Source of the DNA: Liolophura sinensis
Lineage: Eukaryota; Mollusca; Polyplacophora; Chitonida; Chitonidae
Reading direction: 5' to 3'
DNA: 64,000 nt
Assembly: GCF_032854445.1 (NCBI RefSeq)
Contig: NC_088296.1
Span: 1,550,001-1,614,000, forward strand
Below the pieces are notes generated by a model, which did not search any database, was not told the DNA's origin, and saw nothing but the letters and a program-made list of their open reading frames with translations. The translations under genes were made by a program, and so were the position numbers. Each line of letters begins with the position of its first letter. The stretch's first letter is position 1. Shown in pieces: positions 1-13,300 of this stretch.

Positions 1-3000
1 GGAGTGTGTGTGGACGTGGACACAGGAATTCTGGTCCATCCCTGCACAACACTTACCGTACATGTATGGAGTGTGTGTGGATTTGGACACAGGAATTCTG
101 GTCCGTCCCTGCACAACACTTACCGTACATATATGGAGTGTGTGTGGACGTGGGCACAGGAATTCTGGTCCATCCCTGCACAACACTTACCGTACATATA
201 TGGAGAGTGTGTGGACGTGGGCACAGGAATTCTGGTCCATCCCTGCACAACACTTACAGTACATGTATGGAGTGTGTGTGGATTTGGACACAGGAATTCT
301 GGTCCGTCCCTGCACAACACTTACCGTACATATATGGAGTGTGTGTGGACGTGGGCACAGGAATTCTGGTCCATCCCTGCACAACACTTACCGTACATGT
401 ATGGAGTGTGTGTGGACGTGGACACAGGAATTCTGGTCCATCCCTGCACAACACTTACCGTACATGTATGGAGTGTGTGTGGACGTGGGCACAGGAATTC
501 TGGTCCATCCCTGCACAACACTTACCGTACATGTATGGAGTGTGTGTGGACACAGGAATTCTGGTCCATCCCTGCACAACACTTACCGTACATGTATGGA
601 GTGTGTGTGGAAGTGGACACAGGAATTCTGGTCCGTCCGTGCAGAACACTTACCATACATGTATGGAGTGTGTGTGGACGTGGGCACAGGAATTCTGGTC
701 CGTCCGTGCACAACACTTATCGTACATGCATGGAGTGTGTGTGGACTTGGGCATAGGAACTCTGGTCCATCCCTGAACGACACTTACCGTACATGTATGG
801 AGTGTGTGTGTGGACGTGGGCACAGGAATTCTGGTCCGTCCCTGCACAACACTTACCGTACATGCATGGAGTGTGTGTGGACTTGGGCATAGGAACTCTG
901 GTCCATCCCTGAACGACACTTACCGTACATGTATGGAGTGTGTGTGGACGTAGGCACAGGAATCCTGGTCCATCCCTGCACAACACTTACCGTACATGTA
1001 TGGAGTATGTGTGGACGTGGGCACAGGAATCCTGGTCCATCCCTGCACAACACTTACCGTACATGTATGGAGTGTGTGTGGACTTGGGCATAGGAACTCT
1101 GGTCCATCCCTGAACGACACTTACCGTACATGTATGGAGTGTGTGTGGACGTGGGCACAGGAATCCTGGTCCGTCCCTGCACAACACTTACCGTACATGC
1201 ATGGAGTGTGTGTGGACTTGGGCATAGGAACTCTGGTCCATCCCTGAACGACACTTACCGTACATGTATGGAGTGTGTGTGGACGTGGGCACAGGAATTC
1301 TGGTCCGTCCCTGCACAACACTTACCGTACATGCATGGAGTGTGTGTGGACGTGGGCACAGGAGTTCTGGTCCATCCTTGAACAACACTTACCGTACATG
1401 TATGGTGTGTGTGTGGATGTGGATACAGGAATTCTGGTCCGTCCCTGCACAACACTTACCGTACATGTATGGAGTGTGTGTGGACACAGGAATTCTGGTC
1501 CATCCATGCACAACACTTACCGTACATGTATGGAGTGTGTGTGGACGTGGGCACAGGAATTCTGGTCCGTCCGTGCACAACACTTACCGTACATGCATGG
1601 AGTGTGTGTGGACTTGGGCATAGGAACTCTGGTCCATCCCTGAACGACACTTACCGTACATGTATGGAGTGTGTATGGACACAGGAATTCTGGTCTGTCC
1701 CTACACAACACTTACCGTACATGTATGGAGTGTGTGTGGACACAGGAATTCTGGTCCATCCCTGCACAACACTTACCGTACATGCATGGAGTGTGTGTGG
1801 ACTTGGGCATAGGAACTCTGGTCCATCCTTGAACAACACTTACCGTACATGTATGGAGTGTGTGTGGACGTGGGCACAGGAATTCTGGTCCATCCTTGAA
1901 GAACACTTACCGTACACGTATGGGTGTGTGTGGACGTAGACACAGGAATTCTGGTCCATCCCTGCACAACACTTACCGTTCATGTATGGAGTGTTTGTGG
2001 ATGTGGGCACAGGAATTCTGGTCCGTCCCTGCACAACACTTACCGTACATGTATGGAGTGTGTGTGGACGTGGGCACAGGAATTCTGGTCCATCCCTGCA
2101 CAACACTTACCATACACGTATGGTGTGTGTGTGTGGACGTGGGCACAGGAATTCTGGTCCACCCTTGAACAACAGTAACTGTACATGTATGGAGTGTGTG
2201 TGGACGTGGGCACAGGAATTCTGGTCCATCCCTGCACAACACTTACCGTACATGTGTGAAGTGTGTGTGGACACAGGAATTCTGGTCCATCCCTGTACAA
2301 CAGTAACTGTACATGTATGGAGTGTGTGTGGACGTGGGCACAGGAATTCTGGTCCATCCTTGAACAACACTTACCGTACATGTATGGAGTGTGTATGGAC
2401 GTGGGCACAGGAATTCTGGTCCATCCCTGCACAACACTAACTGTACATGCATGGAGTGTGTGTGGACGTGGGCACAGGAATTTTGGTCCGTCCCTGTACA
2501 ACACTTACCGTACATGTATGGAGTGTGTGTGGACACAGGAATTCTGGTCCATCCCTGCACAACACTTACCGTACATGTATGGAGTGTGTGTGGACACAGG
2601 AATTCTGGTCCGTCCCTGCACAACACTTACCGTTCATCCCTGTACAACAGTAACTGTACATGTATGGAGTGTGTGTGGACTTGGGCACAGGAATTCTGGT
2701 CCATCCCTGCACAACACTTACCGTACATGTGTGAAGTGTGTGTGGACACAGGAATTCTGGTCCATCCCTGTACAACAGTAACTGTACATGTATGGAGTGT
2801 GTGTGGACGTGGGCACAGGAATTCTGGTCCGTCCCTGCACAACACTTACCATACATGTATGGAGTGTGTGTGGACACAGGAACTCTGGTCCATCCCTGAA
2901 CGACACTTACCGTACATGTATGGAGTGTGTGTGGACGTGGACACCGGAATTCTGGTCTGTCCCTGCACAACACTTACCGTACATGTATAGAGTGTGTGTG

Positions 3001-5758
3001 GACACAGGAATTCTGGTCCATCCCTGCACAACACTTACCGTACATGTATGGAGTGTGTGTGGACACAGGAATTCTGGTCCATCCCTGCACAACACTTACC
3101 GTACATGTATGGAGTGTGTGTGGACGTGGGCACAGGAATCCTGGTCCGTCCCTGCACAACACTTACCGTACATGTATGGAGTGTGTGTGGATTTGGACAC
3201 AGGAATTCTGGTCCGTCCTTGCACAACACTTACCGTACATGTATGGAGTGTGTGTGGACACAGGAATTCTGGTCCATCCCTGCACAACACTTACCGTACA
3301 TGTATGGAGTGTGTGTGGACACAGGAATTCTGGTCCATCCCTGCACAACACTTACCGTACATGTATGGAGTGTGTGTGGATTTGGACACAGGAATTCTGG
3401 TCCATCCCTGCACAACACTTACCGTACATGTATGGAGTGTGTGTGGACACAGGAATTCTGGTCCATCCCTGCACAACACTTACCGTACATGTATGGAGAG
3501 TGTGTGGACGTGGGCACAGGAATTCTGGTCCATCCTTGAACAACACTTACCGTACATGTATGGTGTGTGTGTGGACGTGGATACAGGAATTCTGGTCCGT
3601 CCTTGAACAACACTTACCGTACATGTGTGGAGTGTTTGTGTGGACGTGGATAAAGGAATTCTGGTCCATCCTTGAACAACACTTACCGTACATGTATGGA
3701 GTGTGTGTGGACGTGGGCACAGGAATTCTGGTCCATCCTTGAACAACACTTACCGTACATGTATGGTCTGTCTGTGGACGTGGATACAGGAATTCTGGTC
3801 TGTCCCTGCACAACACTTAGCGTACATGTATGGAGTGTGTGTGGACACAGGAATTCTGGTCCGTCCCTGCACAACACTTACCGTACATGTATGGAGTGTG
3901 TGTGGACGTGGGCACAGGAATTCTGATCCGTCCCTGCACAACACTTACCGTACATGTATGGAGTGTGTGTGGACGTGGGCACAGGAATTCTGGTCCATCC
4001 TTGAACAACACTTACCGTACATGTGTGGAGTGTGTGTGGACGTGGGCACAGGAATTCTGGTCCGTCCCTGCACAACACTTACCGTACATGTATGGAGTGT
4101 GTGTGGACACAGGAATTCTGGTCCATCCCTGCACAACACTTAGCGTACATGTATGGAGTGTGTGTGGGCACAGGAATTCTGGTCCATCCCTGCACAACAC
4201 TTACCGTACATGTGTGAAGTGTGTGTGGACACAGGAATTCTGGTCCGTCCCTGCACAACACTTACCGTACATGTATGGAGTGTGTGTGGGCACAGGAATT
4301 CTGGTCCGTCCCTGCACAACACTTACCGTACATGTATGGAGTGTGTGTGGACACAGGAATTCTGGTTCGTCCCTGCACAACACTTACCGTACATGTATGG
4401 AGTGTGTGTGGATGTGGGCACAGGAATTCTGATCCGTCCCTGCACAACACTTACCGTACATGTATGGAGTGTGTGTGGACGTGGGCACAGGAATTCTGGT
4501 CCATCCTTGAACAACACTTACCGTACATGTGTGGAGTGTGTGTGGACGTGGGCACAGGAATTCTGGTCCGTCCTTGCACAACACCTACCGAACATGTATG
4601 GAGTGTGTGTGGGCACAGGAATTCTGGTCTGTCCCTGTACAACAGTTACTGTACATGTATGGTGTGTGTGTGGACGTGGACACAGGAATTCTGGTCCATC
4701 CCTGTACAACACTTACCGTACATGTATGGAATGTGTGTGGACGTTGACACAGGAATTCTGGTCCGTCCGTGCACAACACTTACCGTACATATATGGAGTG
4801 TGTGTGGACGTGGGCACAGGAATTCTGGTCCATCCCTGCACAACACTTACCGTACATGTATGGAGTGTGTGTGGACTTGGGCACAGGAATTCTGGTCCAT
4901 CCCTGCACAACACTTACCGTACATGTATGGAGTGTGTGTGGACGTGGATACAGGAACTCTGGTCCATCCTTGAACAACACTTACCGTACATGTATGGAGT
5001 GTGTGTGGACACAGGAATCCTGGTCCGTCTGTGCACAACACTTACCATACATGTATGGAGTGTGTGTGGACGTGGGCACAGGAATTCTGGTCCATCCTTG
5101 AACAACACTTACCGTACATGTATGGTGTGTGTGTGGATGTGGATACAGGAATTCTGGTCCGTCCCTGCACAACACTTACCGTACATGTATGGAGTGTGTG
5201 TGGACACAGGAATTCTGGTCCATCCCTGCACAACACTTACCGTACATGTATGGAGTGTGTGTGGACGTGGGCACAGGAATTCTGGTCCATCCTTGAACAA
5301 CACTTACCGTACATGTATGGTGTGTCTGTGGACGTGGATACAGGAATTCTGGTCTGTCCCTGCACAACACTTAGCGTACATGTATGGAGTGTGTGTGGAC
5401 ACAGGAATTCTGGTCCGTCCCTGCACAACACTTACTGTACATGTATGGAGTGTGTGTGGACGTGGGCACAGGAATTCTGGTCCATCCTTGAACAACACTT
5501 ACCGTACATGTGTGGAGTGTGTGTGGACGTGGGCACAGGAATTCTGGTCCGTCCCTGCACAACACTTACCGTACATGTATGGAGTGTTTGTGGACGTGGG
5601 CACAGGAATTTTGGTCCATCCCTGCACAACACTTACCGTACATGTATGGAGTGTGTGTGGATGTGGGCACAGGAATTCTGGTCCGTCCCTGCACAACACT
5701 TACCGTATATGTATGGAGTGTGTGTGGACATGGACACAGGAATTCTGGTCTGTCCTTG
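1..5758. repeat. 67/61-bp minisatellite, about 88 copies, open at left edge
   Basis: Near-identical head-to-tail units containing CAGGAATTCTGGTCC, TGCACAACACTTACCGTACA and TGGAGTGTGTGTGGAC. Length variants of 67, 61 (6-bp loss of GTGGGC), 63 and 69 bp are interspersed. Because 67 is 1 mod 3, all three forward frames read the same super-peptide and give false ORFs up to 569 codons. It lies in the intron before exon 1. Confidence 0.98.
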
Positions 5759-5955
5759 CATTCCAACTTAAAGTTAAGTTTTACTCATGTGAAATTAATC
5801 AAATTGCAGAAAAATGCCTTTTTTATGTGGCCCTACAAGGTGGTTGTGTAATTGAGAATTGATCAAAATGTGAGATTTGATAAAAAACTAATCTGTAGGT
5901 GAAATTTGGTAGTACAATTTCGTGTATTTGAGCTTGTCTGTGATGTTTTTTTCAG

Positions 5956-5998
5956 GATGAACTTGACCTCCCTGTGAAGATCCGTGCTGGACATATAG
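5956..5998 (+). CDS. VPS13A/C: VPS13 exon 1 of window
   Basis: Acceptor TTTTTTCAG, donor GTGAGT. Encodes DELDLPVKIRAGHI, the chorein-domain strand that follows the KENAL motif in the family. Enters in phase 0 and leaves one base over. The preceding exons must lie left of the window, beyond the 67-bp array. Confidence 0.9.
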
Positions 5999-8900
5999 GT
6001 GAGTTGACCAGGGGTCAGTTTTATGAATCGTACTTAATGTTAACTAGCCCTTAGCTAAGTGCGCGTGTTAACCAGCCCTTATCTAAGTGTGCATGTTAAC
6101 TAGCCCTTAGCTAAGTGCGCATCACTAAGTACCCCTAAAACATTTGTTGTTATGGTTATAGTGTGTACTTGTAGGTAGGCCGACTCCTAAACATCCAAGA
6201 ATGGAATAAAAATAAAACTTTATTTTGTTCAATCTCCATGTTTTTTTATGATTTTCATGTTTTTTTTTTAGACTTTCTGATCATTTTAGTATCTTCAAAA
6301 GTTTCCAGGATAGTCATCATTTGTACAAATTAAGTGATTTTCCGGTGACATTGAAGATTTATTCTGCCTGTAAAACCTCAATGAAAGTTGGTGTGACTTG
6401 AGGGCTTACTTAGCAAAGTTTGCTTGGTTGGGACCAGGCTGTCTTCCTCACTTCTCCTTGGAGCCAGTGTCTGTTCATACTATAACATATTCAAACACAT
6501 ACCTGTGGACCGTTCTTGTGGCTGTATTATTACGTTCGTTTCGGGGGCGGTAGATCCAGGGTCAATCCTGAGTCAGGTCACACCTAAGACTTAGAGAGGA
6601 AGTTGTAGTTTCCTTGCTTGGTGTTCAGCATTAAGGGTATGGTGCAGCGACTCATTGACCCGTATCAGTATAATGGCTTGGGCAGGGCAGCTTACTTGCC
6701 TTTTGTAAGTCATCTCATCGAAGCAGCACTAGATAAAAGAGCGATGGAAATCCCTCCTGCAAAAAGGAAGCACAATACACATACCTGCACTCTGAGGACT
6801 CCTTTGTCATCATATTACAGTAGAATTGTACGCTTTGTACACAAACATGCCTTGTTTTGTACAAAAACGTGCCTTATTTTGTACGCAAACGTGCCTTATT
6901 TTGTACGCAAACGTGCCTTGTTTTGTACACAAATGTGCCTTGTTTTGTACACAAATGTGCCTTGTTTTGTACACAAACGTGCCTTGTTTTGTACACAAAC
7001 GTGCCTTGTTTTGTACACAAACATGCCTTGGTTTGTACACAACTGTGCCTTGTATTGTACACAAATGTGCCTTGTTTTGTACACAACTATGCCTTGTTTT
7101 GTACACAAACATGCCTTGTTTTGTACACAACTGTGCCTTGTTTTGTACACAATCGTGCCTTGTTTTGTACTCAACTGTGCCTTGTTTCCCCCACAGCAAA
7201 CCTCACACTGAAGATTCCGTGGAAGAATCTGTACACTGAGCCTGTGGTTGCGTCTATAGATGGGCTGTACGCCCTGGCTATCCCCAATATCGGTGAGTTT
7301 GTGCTGGCAAGTTTAGTTATATTGTACTTACTTTGGTATTTAACACGATTTTTGATGAATGTTAAAGAATACATGAAAAGGTAAAGTACAGTAAAACAAA
7401 GAATGTGGCCCTAAGGAAGGTATTCCAATGCATTCAGAAAATTTTTTCTTTGTTGGGGCATATTTTATATTTCTTAATAACCCCTCTATTTAATGAGTAA
7501 TTTTCTTCAGTTCTCAAAAATATTGAATATATTGTTGTCCTTAGGGACCATATTAAAAATGCAGTGATATTGATGGGTTTTCAATGAAGTGAGTCCCCGG
7601 GACCCAGAGGTGGCTAAATGAGTGGGTCCCATTGGAAATGAGTGGGTCCCTGATAAAATGTTTTTCTTGGAGTTAAACTTCTGGTCGATTTAATAATTTT
7701 TAATAAAATAAATTAAATAATGCTTTTGGATGACTCAGACTATGATCAGGAGATCTCTACTGCGCCTGATAAATACCCAATAAGGGCAATATCTAGGAGA
7801 AAACAGTTAAGCTTCTGTTCCCGAACTGGAAACATTGTTTTAGTCACTGAATTTATGTTTAGATTGCTGCATGTCCTTTGCAATTCATTCTTCATATTGT
7901 ACCTGGTACTGGTACTGATTTTCTAGAATAATACTGTAAGGATTTATAACTAGATATAAAATATAGAAACTGTTCCACTATCTAACATTATACAGTGTGT
8001 TCATTTCGAAATATCTCTAAGAAGCAGTCTTGTATTTATAAGATAAAAGTTTATAAACAATACAAAACACGTAAATGGCATAGGTCTAGTAAATCAGCAG
8101 TATGTGAGTTCTCACATTAAACAGTGTTCAACAACAACATGTTATGTGCATGGCTTTGTTAAGGCTTACAGAGAATTTCCACACAGGTTGTTGTAGTAAT
8201 ATTTTCTAACGTATTCTAGTTTGTCTTTGGGCGTTTGTTGTGTATTTTTAGGCTCCAAAACTACGTGGTAAATATCCACAAAGAGTTTCACTTAACACTT
8301 ACCTTGCTAGTTACATCTGATATCAGTGGAAATTTCCACACAGGTTGTTGTAGTAATATTTTCTAACGTATTCTAGTTTGTCTTTGGGCGTTTGTTGTGT
8401 ACTTTTAGGCTCCAAAACTACGTGGTAAATATCCACAAAGAGTTTCACTTAACACTTACCTTGCTAGTTACATCTGATATCAGGGGAAATTTCCACACAG
8501 GTTGTTGTAGTAATATTTTCTAACGTATTCTAGTTTGTCTTTGGGCGTTTGTTGTGTACTTTTAGGCTCCAAAACTACGTGGTAAATATCCACAAAGAGT
8601 TTCACTTAACACTTACCTTGCTAGTTACATCTGATATCAGTGGAAATTTCCACACAGGTTGTTGTGGTAATATTTTCTAACGTATGCTAGTTTGTCTTTG
8701 GGCGTTTGTTGTGTACTTTTAGGCTCCAAAACTACGTGGTAAATATCCACAAAGAGTTTCACTTAACACTTACCTTGCTAGTTACATCTGATATCAGTGG
8801 AAATTTCCACACAGGTTGTTGTGGTAATATTTTCTAACGTATTCTAGTTTGTCTTTGGGCGTTTGTTGTGTACTTTTAAGCTCCAAAACTACGTGGTAAA

Positions 8901-10260
8901 TATCCACAAAGAGTTTCACTTAACACTTACCTTGCTAGTTACATCTGATATCAGTGGAAATTTCCACACAGGTTGTTGTGGTAATATTTTCTAACGTATT
9001 CTAGTTTGTCTTTGGGCGTTTGTTGTGTACTTTTAAGCTCCAAAACTACGTGGTAAATATCCACAAAGAGTTTCACTTAACACTTACCTTGCTAGTTACA
9101 TCTGATATCAGTGGAAATTTCCACACAGGTTGTTGTAGTAATATTTTCTAACGTATTCTAGTTTGTCTTTGGGCGTTTGTTGTGTACTTTTAGGCTCCAA
9201 AACTATGTGGTAAATATCCACAAAGAGTTTCACTTAACACTTACCTTGCTAGTTACCTCTGATATCAGTGGAAATTTCCACACAGGTTGTTGTAGTAATA
9301 TTTTCTAACGTATGCTAGTTTGTCTTTGGGCGTTTGTTGTGTATTTTTAGGCTCCAAAACTACGTGGTAAATATCCACAAAGAGTTTCACTTAACACTTA
9401 CCTTGCTAGTTACATCTGATATCAGTGGAAATTTCCACACAGGTTGTTGTAGTAATATTTTCTAACGTATTCTAGTTTGTCTTTGGGCGTTTGTTGTGTA
9501 CTTTTAGGCTCCAAAACTACGTGGTAAATATCCACAAAGAGTTTCACTTAACACTTACCTTTGCCACTTACATCTGATATCAGTGGAAATTTCCACACAA
9601 TGTACAAGTCAAACAGGAAGTATCGCTGTTGACGGAGAGAAACTTGCAAGTTTTGTAAGACAATAACTTTCAATAATAGTTTGGATTGATGTTCACAATG
9701 TGTAGTCTCTCCTGGCTTACTGTGTGGGGGAAGATTGATGCATCCTCAGGACGCATCAGTAGCGAATCTACTGCGTCCTTTCCAATTTCTTTGCGTCAGA
9801 GACGCAGGATGCACGCCTATCAACATCACTGGAGGTGTGGGACCAGCTTAGCGCTCCAAATTCGAGCTCACCCCCCAAACAGCTCCCCCAAAAGTTAATT
9901 AGACAGCTATTGCTGTTGATGTCATCCCCAGCAGGTTACCTTACCCCTTACACCTTAGCACACCTGTTCTTTTTAGCCATCTTTACGCCCGGAATTGAAA
10001 ACTAAGAATGTGTTTTATACTTTCATATGTTAGGCCACATCCTAAGCTCAGTATGGAGAAATGAAAACCAAGCGTTTCATTTGTCCTTTAAAATAAGAAT
10101 TGTGTCATGTGCTTTGGTCTTGAAAGTGTTTACCATTTCTTTGATTCGCCTAAATTTAGATAACAGCTTTACCAAAAAGTTTGAGTGAGGAAACTTGACA
10201 TATGGAATTTATTTGCTGAGACTTTGTCCGAAAAGGGTATTCTTAAAGGCCATTAAAGGT

Positions 10261-10316
<56 letters not shown>

Positions 10317-13300
10317 CTTTGATACTGAAACTTGCATTTGTCCAGCATCTAAAGTATTTGTCTTAGATCCAAAAAAAAAAATTGTCAGTCATACAAGAAG
10401 AGTTTCTTAGCCAAGGACAAAATTTTATATCAACTACATGTACTGGAGAAAGTTTCAAATCAAAAAAAACAAACAAAAAACTGTAAGAATGCATTTTTCA
10501 GTGGGTAAATTATGTTCATTTCTCCTGATGAAGACATACTTTTTTCAGAGGGATGGGTATGACTGTTTAATTACATGTAGCTCAAATTTGACTCGATTTC
10601 CTTTTCTCTTGCTTTTTGGGTTTTTCCAGGGATCAAATATAATGAAGAGAAAGAAGAAAAAGCTAAACAGGAAGCCAAACAGAAGAAGCTCCAACAGATT
10701 GAAGATGCTAAGAAACTGGAGGCTGAAAAAGGTAGGACGTAGCAAAACTTTGTCTGTCAGGTGAAATATTACCTCCTTGATTAACTCACCTGTTTTGATC
10801 AGCTAGACTACTATTCTCAACTCACCTGTTTTGATCAGCTAGACTACTATTCTCAACTCACCTGTTACTGTTTTGATCAGCTAGACTACTATTCTCAACT
10901 CACCTGTTTTGATCAGCTAGACTACTATTCTCAACTCACCTGTTACTGTTTTGATCAGCTAGACTACTATTCTCAACTCACCTGTTACTGTTTTGATCAG
11001 CTAGACTACTATTCTCAACTCACCTGTTTTGATCAGCTAGACTACTATTCTCAACTCACCTGTTACTGTTTTGATCAGCTAGACTACTATTCTCAACTCA
11101 CCTGTTACTGTTTTGATCAGCTAGACTACTATTCTCAACTCACCTGTTTTGATCAGCTAGACTACTATTCTCAACTCACCTGTTACTGTTTTGATCAGCT
11201 AGACTACTATTCTCAACTCACCTGTTACTGTTTTGATCAGCTAGACTACTATTCTCAACTCACCTGTTACTGTTTTGATCAACTCAGTTAATATCCTCAA
11301 TTCACACATTTTTATCAACTCACCTATTTTGAACAGTGAATTACAATTGTCAACTCACCTGTTCTGATCAAATGAGCTAGTATCAACTCACCTACATATT
11401 ATTTTCAATTCGTCTGTTCACCGTCCTGATCATGATTATTTAATCACAGACAAGCCTAAGGAGGAGAAGAAAGACTCCTTTGTGGAGAAGCTGGCGACTC
11501 AGGTGATCAAAAACCTCCAGGTACAGGTGAACAATGTCCACGTCCGGTTTGAGGACCGCTTCACTGACCCCCAACATCCCTTCGCCATCGGGGTCACCCT
11601 ACAGGAGCTCAGCTTTAAGGTAATGCCTTAATGTTAATGTGCGATATTTTTCACCGTATTTATTGATTTGATTGTCTTTGCAGTATTGATAACACTGCAT
11701 GTCATGTCTCACCTGCATTATCCGAGCCTACTTTATTTTGCAGACCACAGATGAGAACTGGAATCCTTGCGTGGTCAAAGATGCTGTCACTCAGATTTTC
11801 AAGGTGAGTTTTGATAAAAAGGATAGAATATGAGCGTCATGTCCGACATTCGTATACCATTCGTAGTCTGTAAAGGGCGTTCCAAGTCGATAATCGCAAG
11901 ATCCATTTCCAAAGAAAGTTTAACACTAGCTCCCAAAGACAAAGGTATGGAAGAAATTATACAAATAGGAAATAAAGCCGGTAACACACAAGAGAAAAGC
12001 GGTCATCAGTTTTCAATGATGACGGGCAGACAATGGATATTCCAGGCATGAATTCTATATCAGACCTCCACTGCTCTCAACCTCATTGTTCTGTATTTAC
12101 ATGAACAGTCACTCATGACAGGATAGAAGTTCTGACAAATGCAACTACCTCATTCAAACATGAACTATCTCCTCCCACTGTCCACATGTCCACCTTGGAC
12201 AGTTTCCTATAGAAGTGAATAAGTTGCAACAAAAAGATCAAGCATGTCTGAAATCATGAATATTAGCAGGATTCAAATTGAGGTCATCATTTTGATTTTG
12301 AGCTTCTGAAAACGAGGGAACGACCTGTCATTTTCAGCTTTGTTAAGTAACTACATAGAGTACAGGGTGTAACCTGCAGCGTGTCCACTAAGTCTAAGAT
12401 AAAATTTCCAACTTTACTTGAGCGTTTATAGAGTGTCGATCTTACATTTAACAAGGAAGGTCACAGATGTGTGTACAGTCGGAGTTTTAGTCTCCATGTT
12501 AAAACTGTAGTTAAAAGTCACTTTGGTATAAATCCATTTCATGAAGGTGATTAACATATAAAAGTTGCAGACAAATAAATAAGACAAATTTATGCCGCTA
12601 AAAGAAGCAAAACTCTCCCTACCTGAGACAAGGTAACACTAACTTTGTGTTTCCTTTTGTTTTGTCAACTCTTGATTATTTTTTTTTTTAATGGTTTTTC
12701 GTTTTTTCAAACGAGTAATTTCCGATCATGTGAATATGTGTTCAACAGGAAGAGATTGTGCTTTATTCTTGTTTTTACAACGCTGGAAAATATTTATTCT
12801 GCCCATAAAACAACAATTTGAGTTGGTATCGACAAATAAATCAGTAAACTAATAAATAAATATACCAGTCAACCGAACAGATTTGTTTGTTTCTTGCAGC
12901 TGGTTAAATTGGAGTCTCTGGCTTTGTACTGGAACAGCAACACAACCATGTTGGATACAGTCCCTAAGGAAGAGATTATGGTGAGTGAGGGTGTATATCC
13001 TGGGATCAGGTTGATAGCGCCTTGGTGTGGGTACAACCGGCATTTCTCAGCTGGGAGACAAGCAAATCTTCTATGCTGGTCTGTACCATGTTGGATGGGA
13101 TGAGTTTGATAGCGCCTTGGTGTGGATACAACCGGCATTTCTCAGCTGGGAGACAAGCAAATCTTCTATGCTGGTCTGTACCATGTTGGATGGAATCAGT
13201 TTGATAGCGCCTTGGTGTGGATACAACCGGCATTTCTCAGCTGGGAGACAAGCAGATCTTCTATGCTGGTCTGTACCATGTTGGATGGGATGAGTTTGAT

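Noticed and set aside
1-5758. CRISPR-like regularity
   Set aside because: Units are contiguous, with no unique spacers, in an animal intron.
4153-5862. 569-codon plus-strand ORF in the 67-bp array
   Set aside because: The unit is stop-free and shifts frame each copy, so all three frames read the same peptide. No start context, splice support or family match.
9686-9898. Small ORF with inverted GACGCA repeats
   Set aside because: No family match; the segment is better read as a hairpin-like remnant in intron 2.
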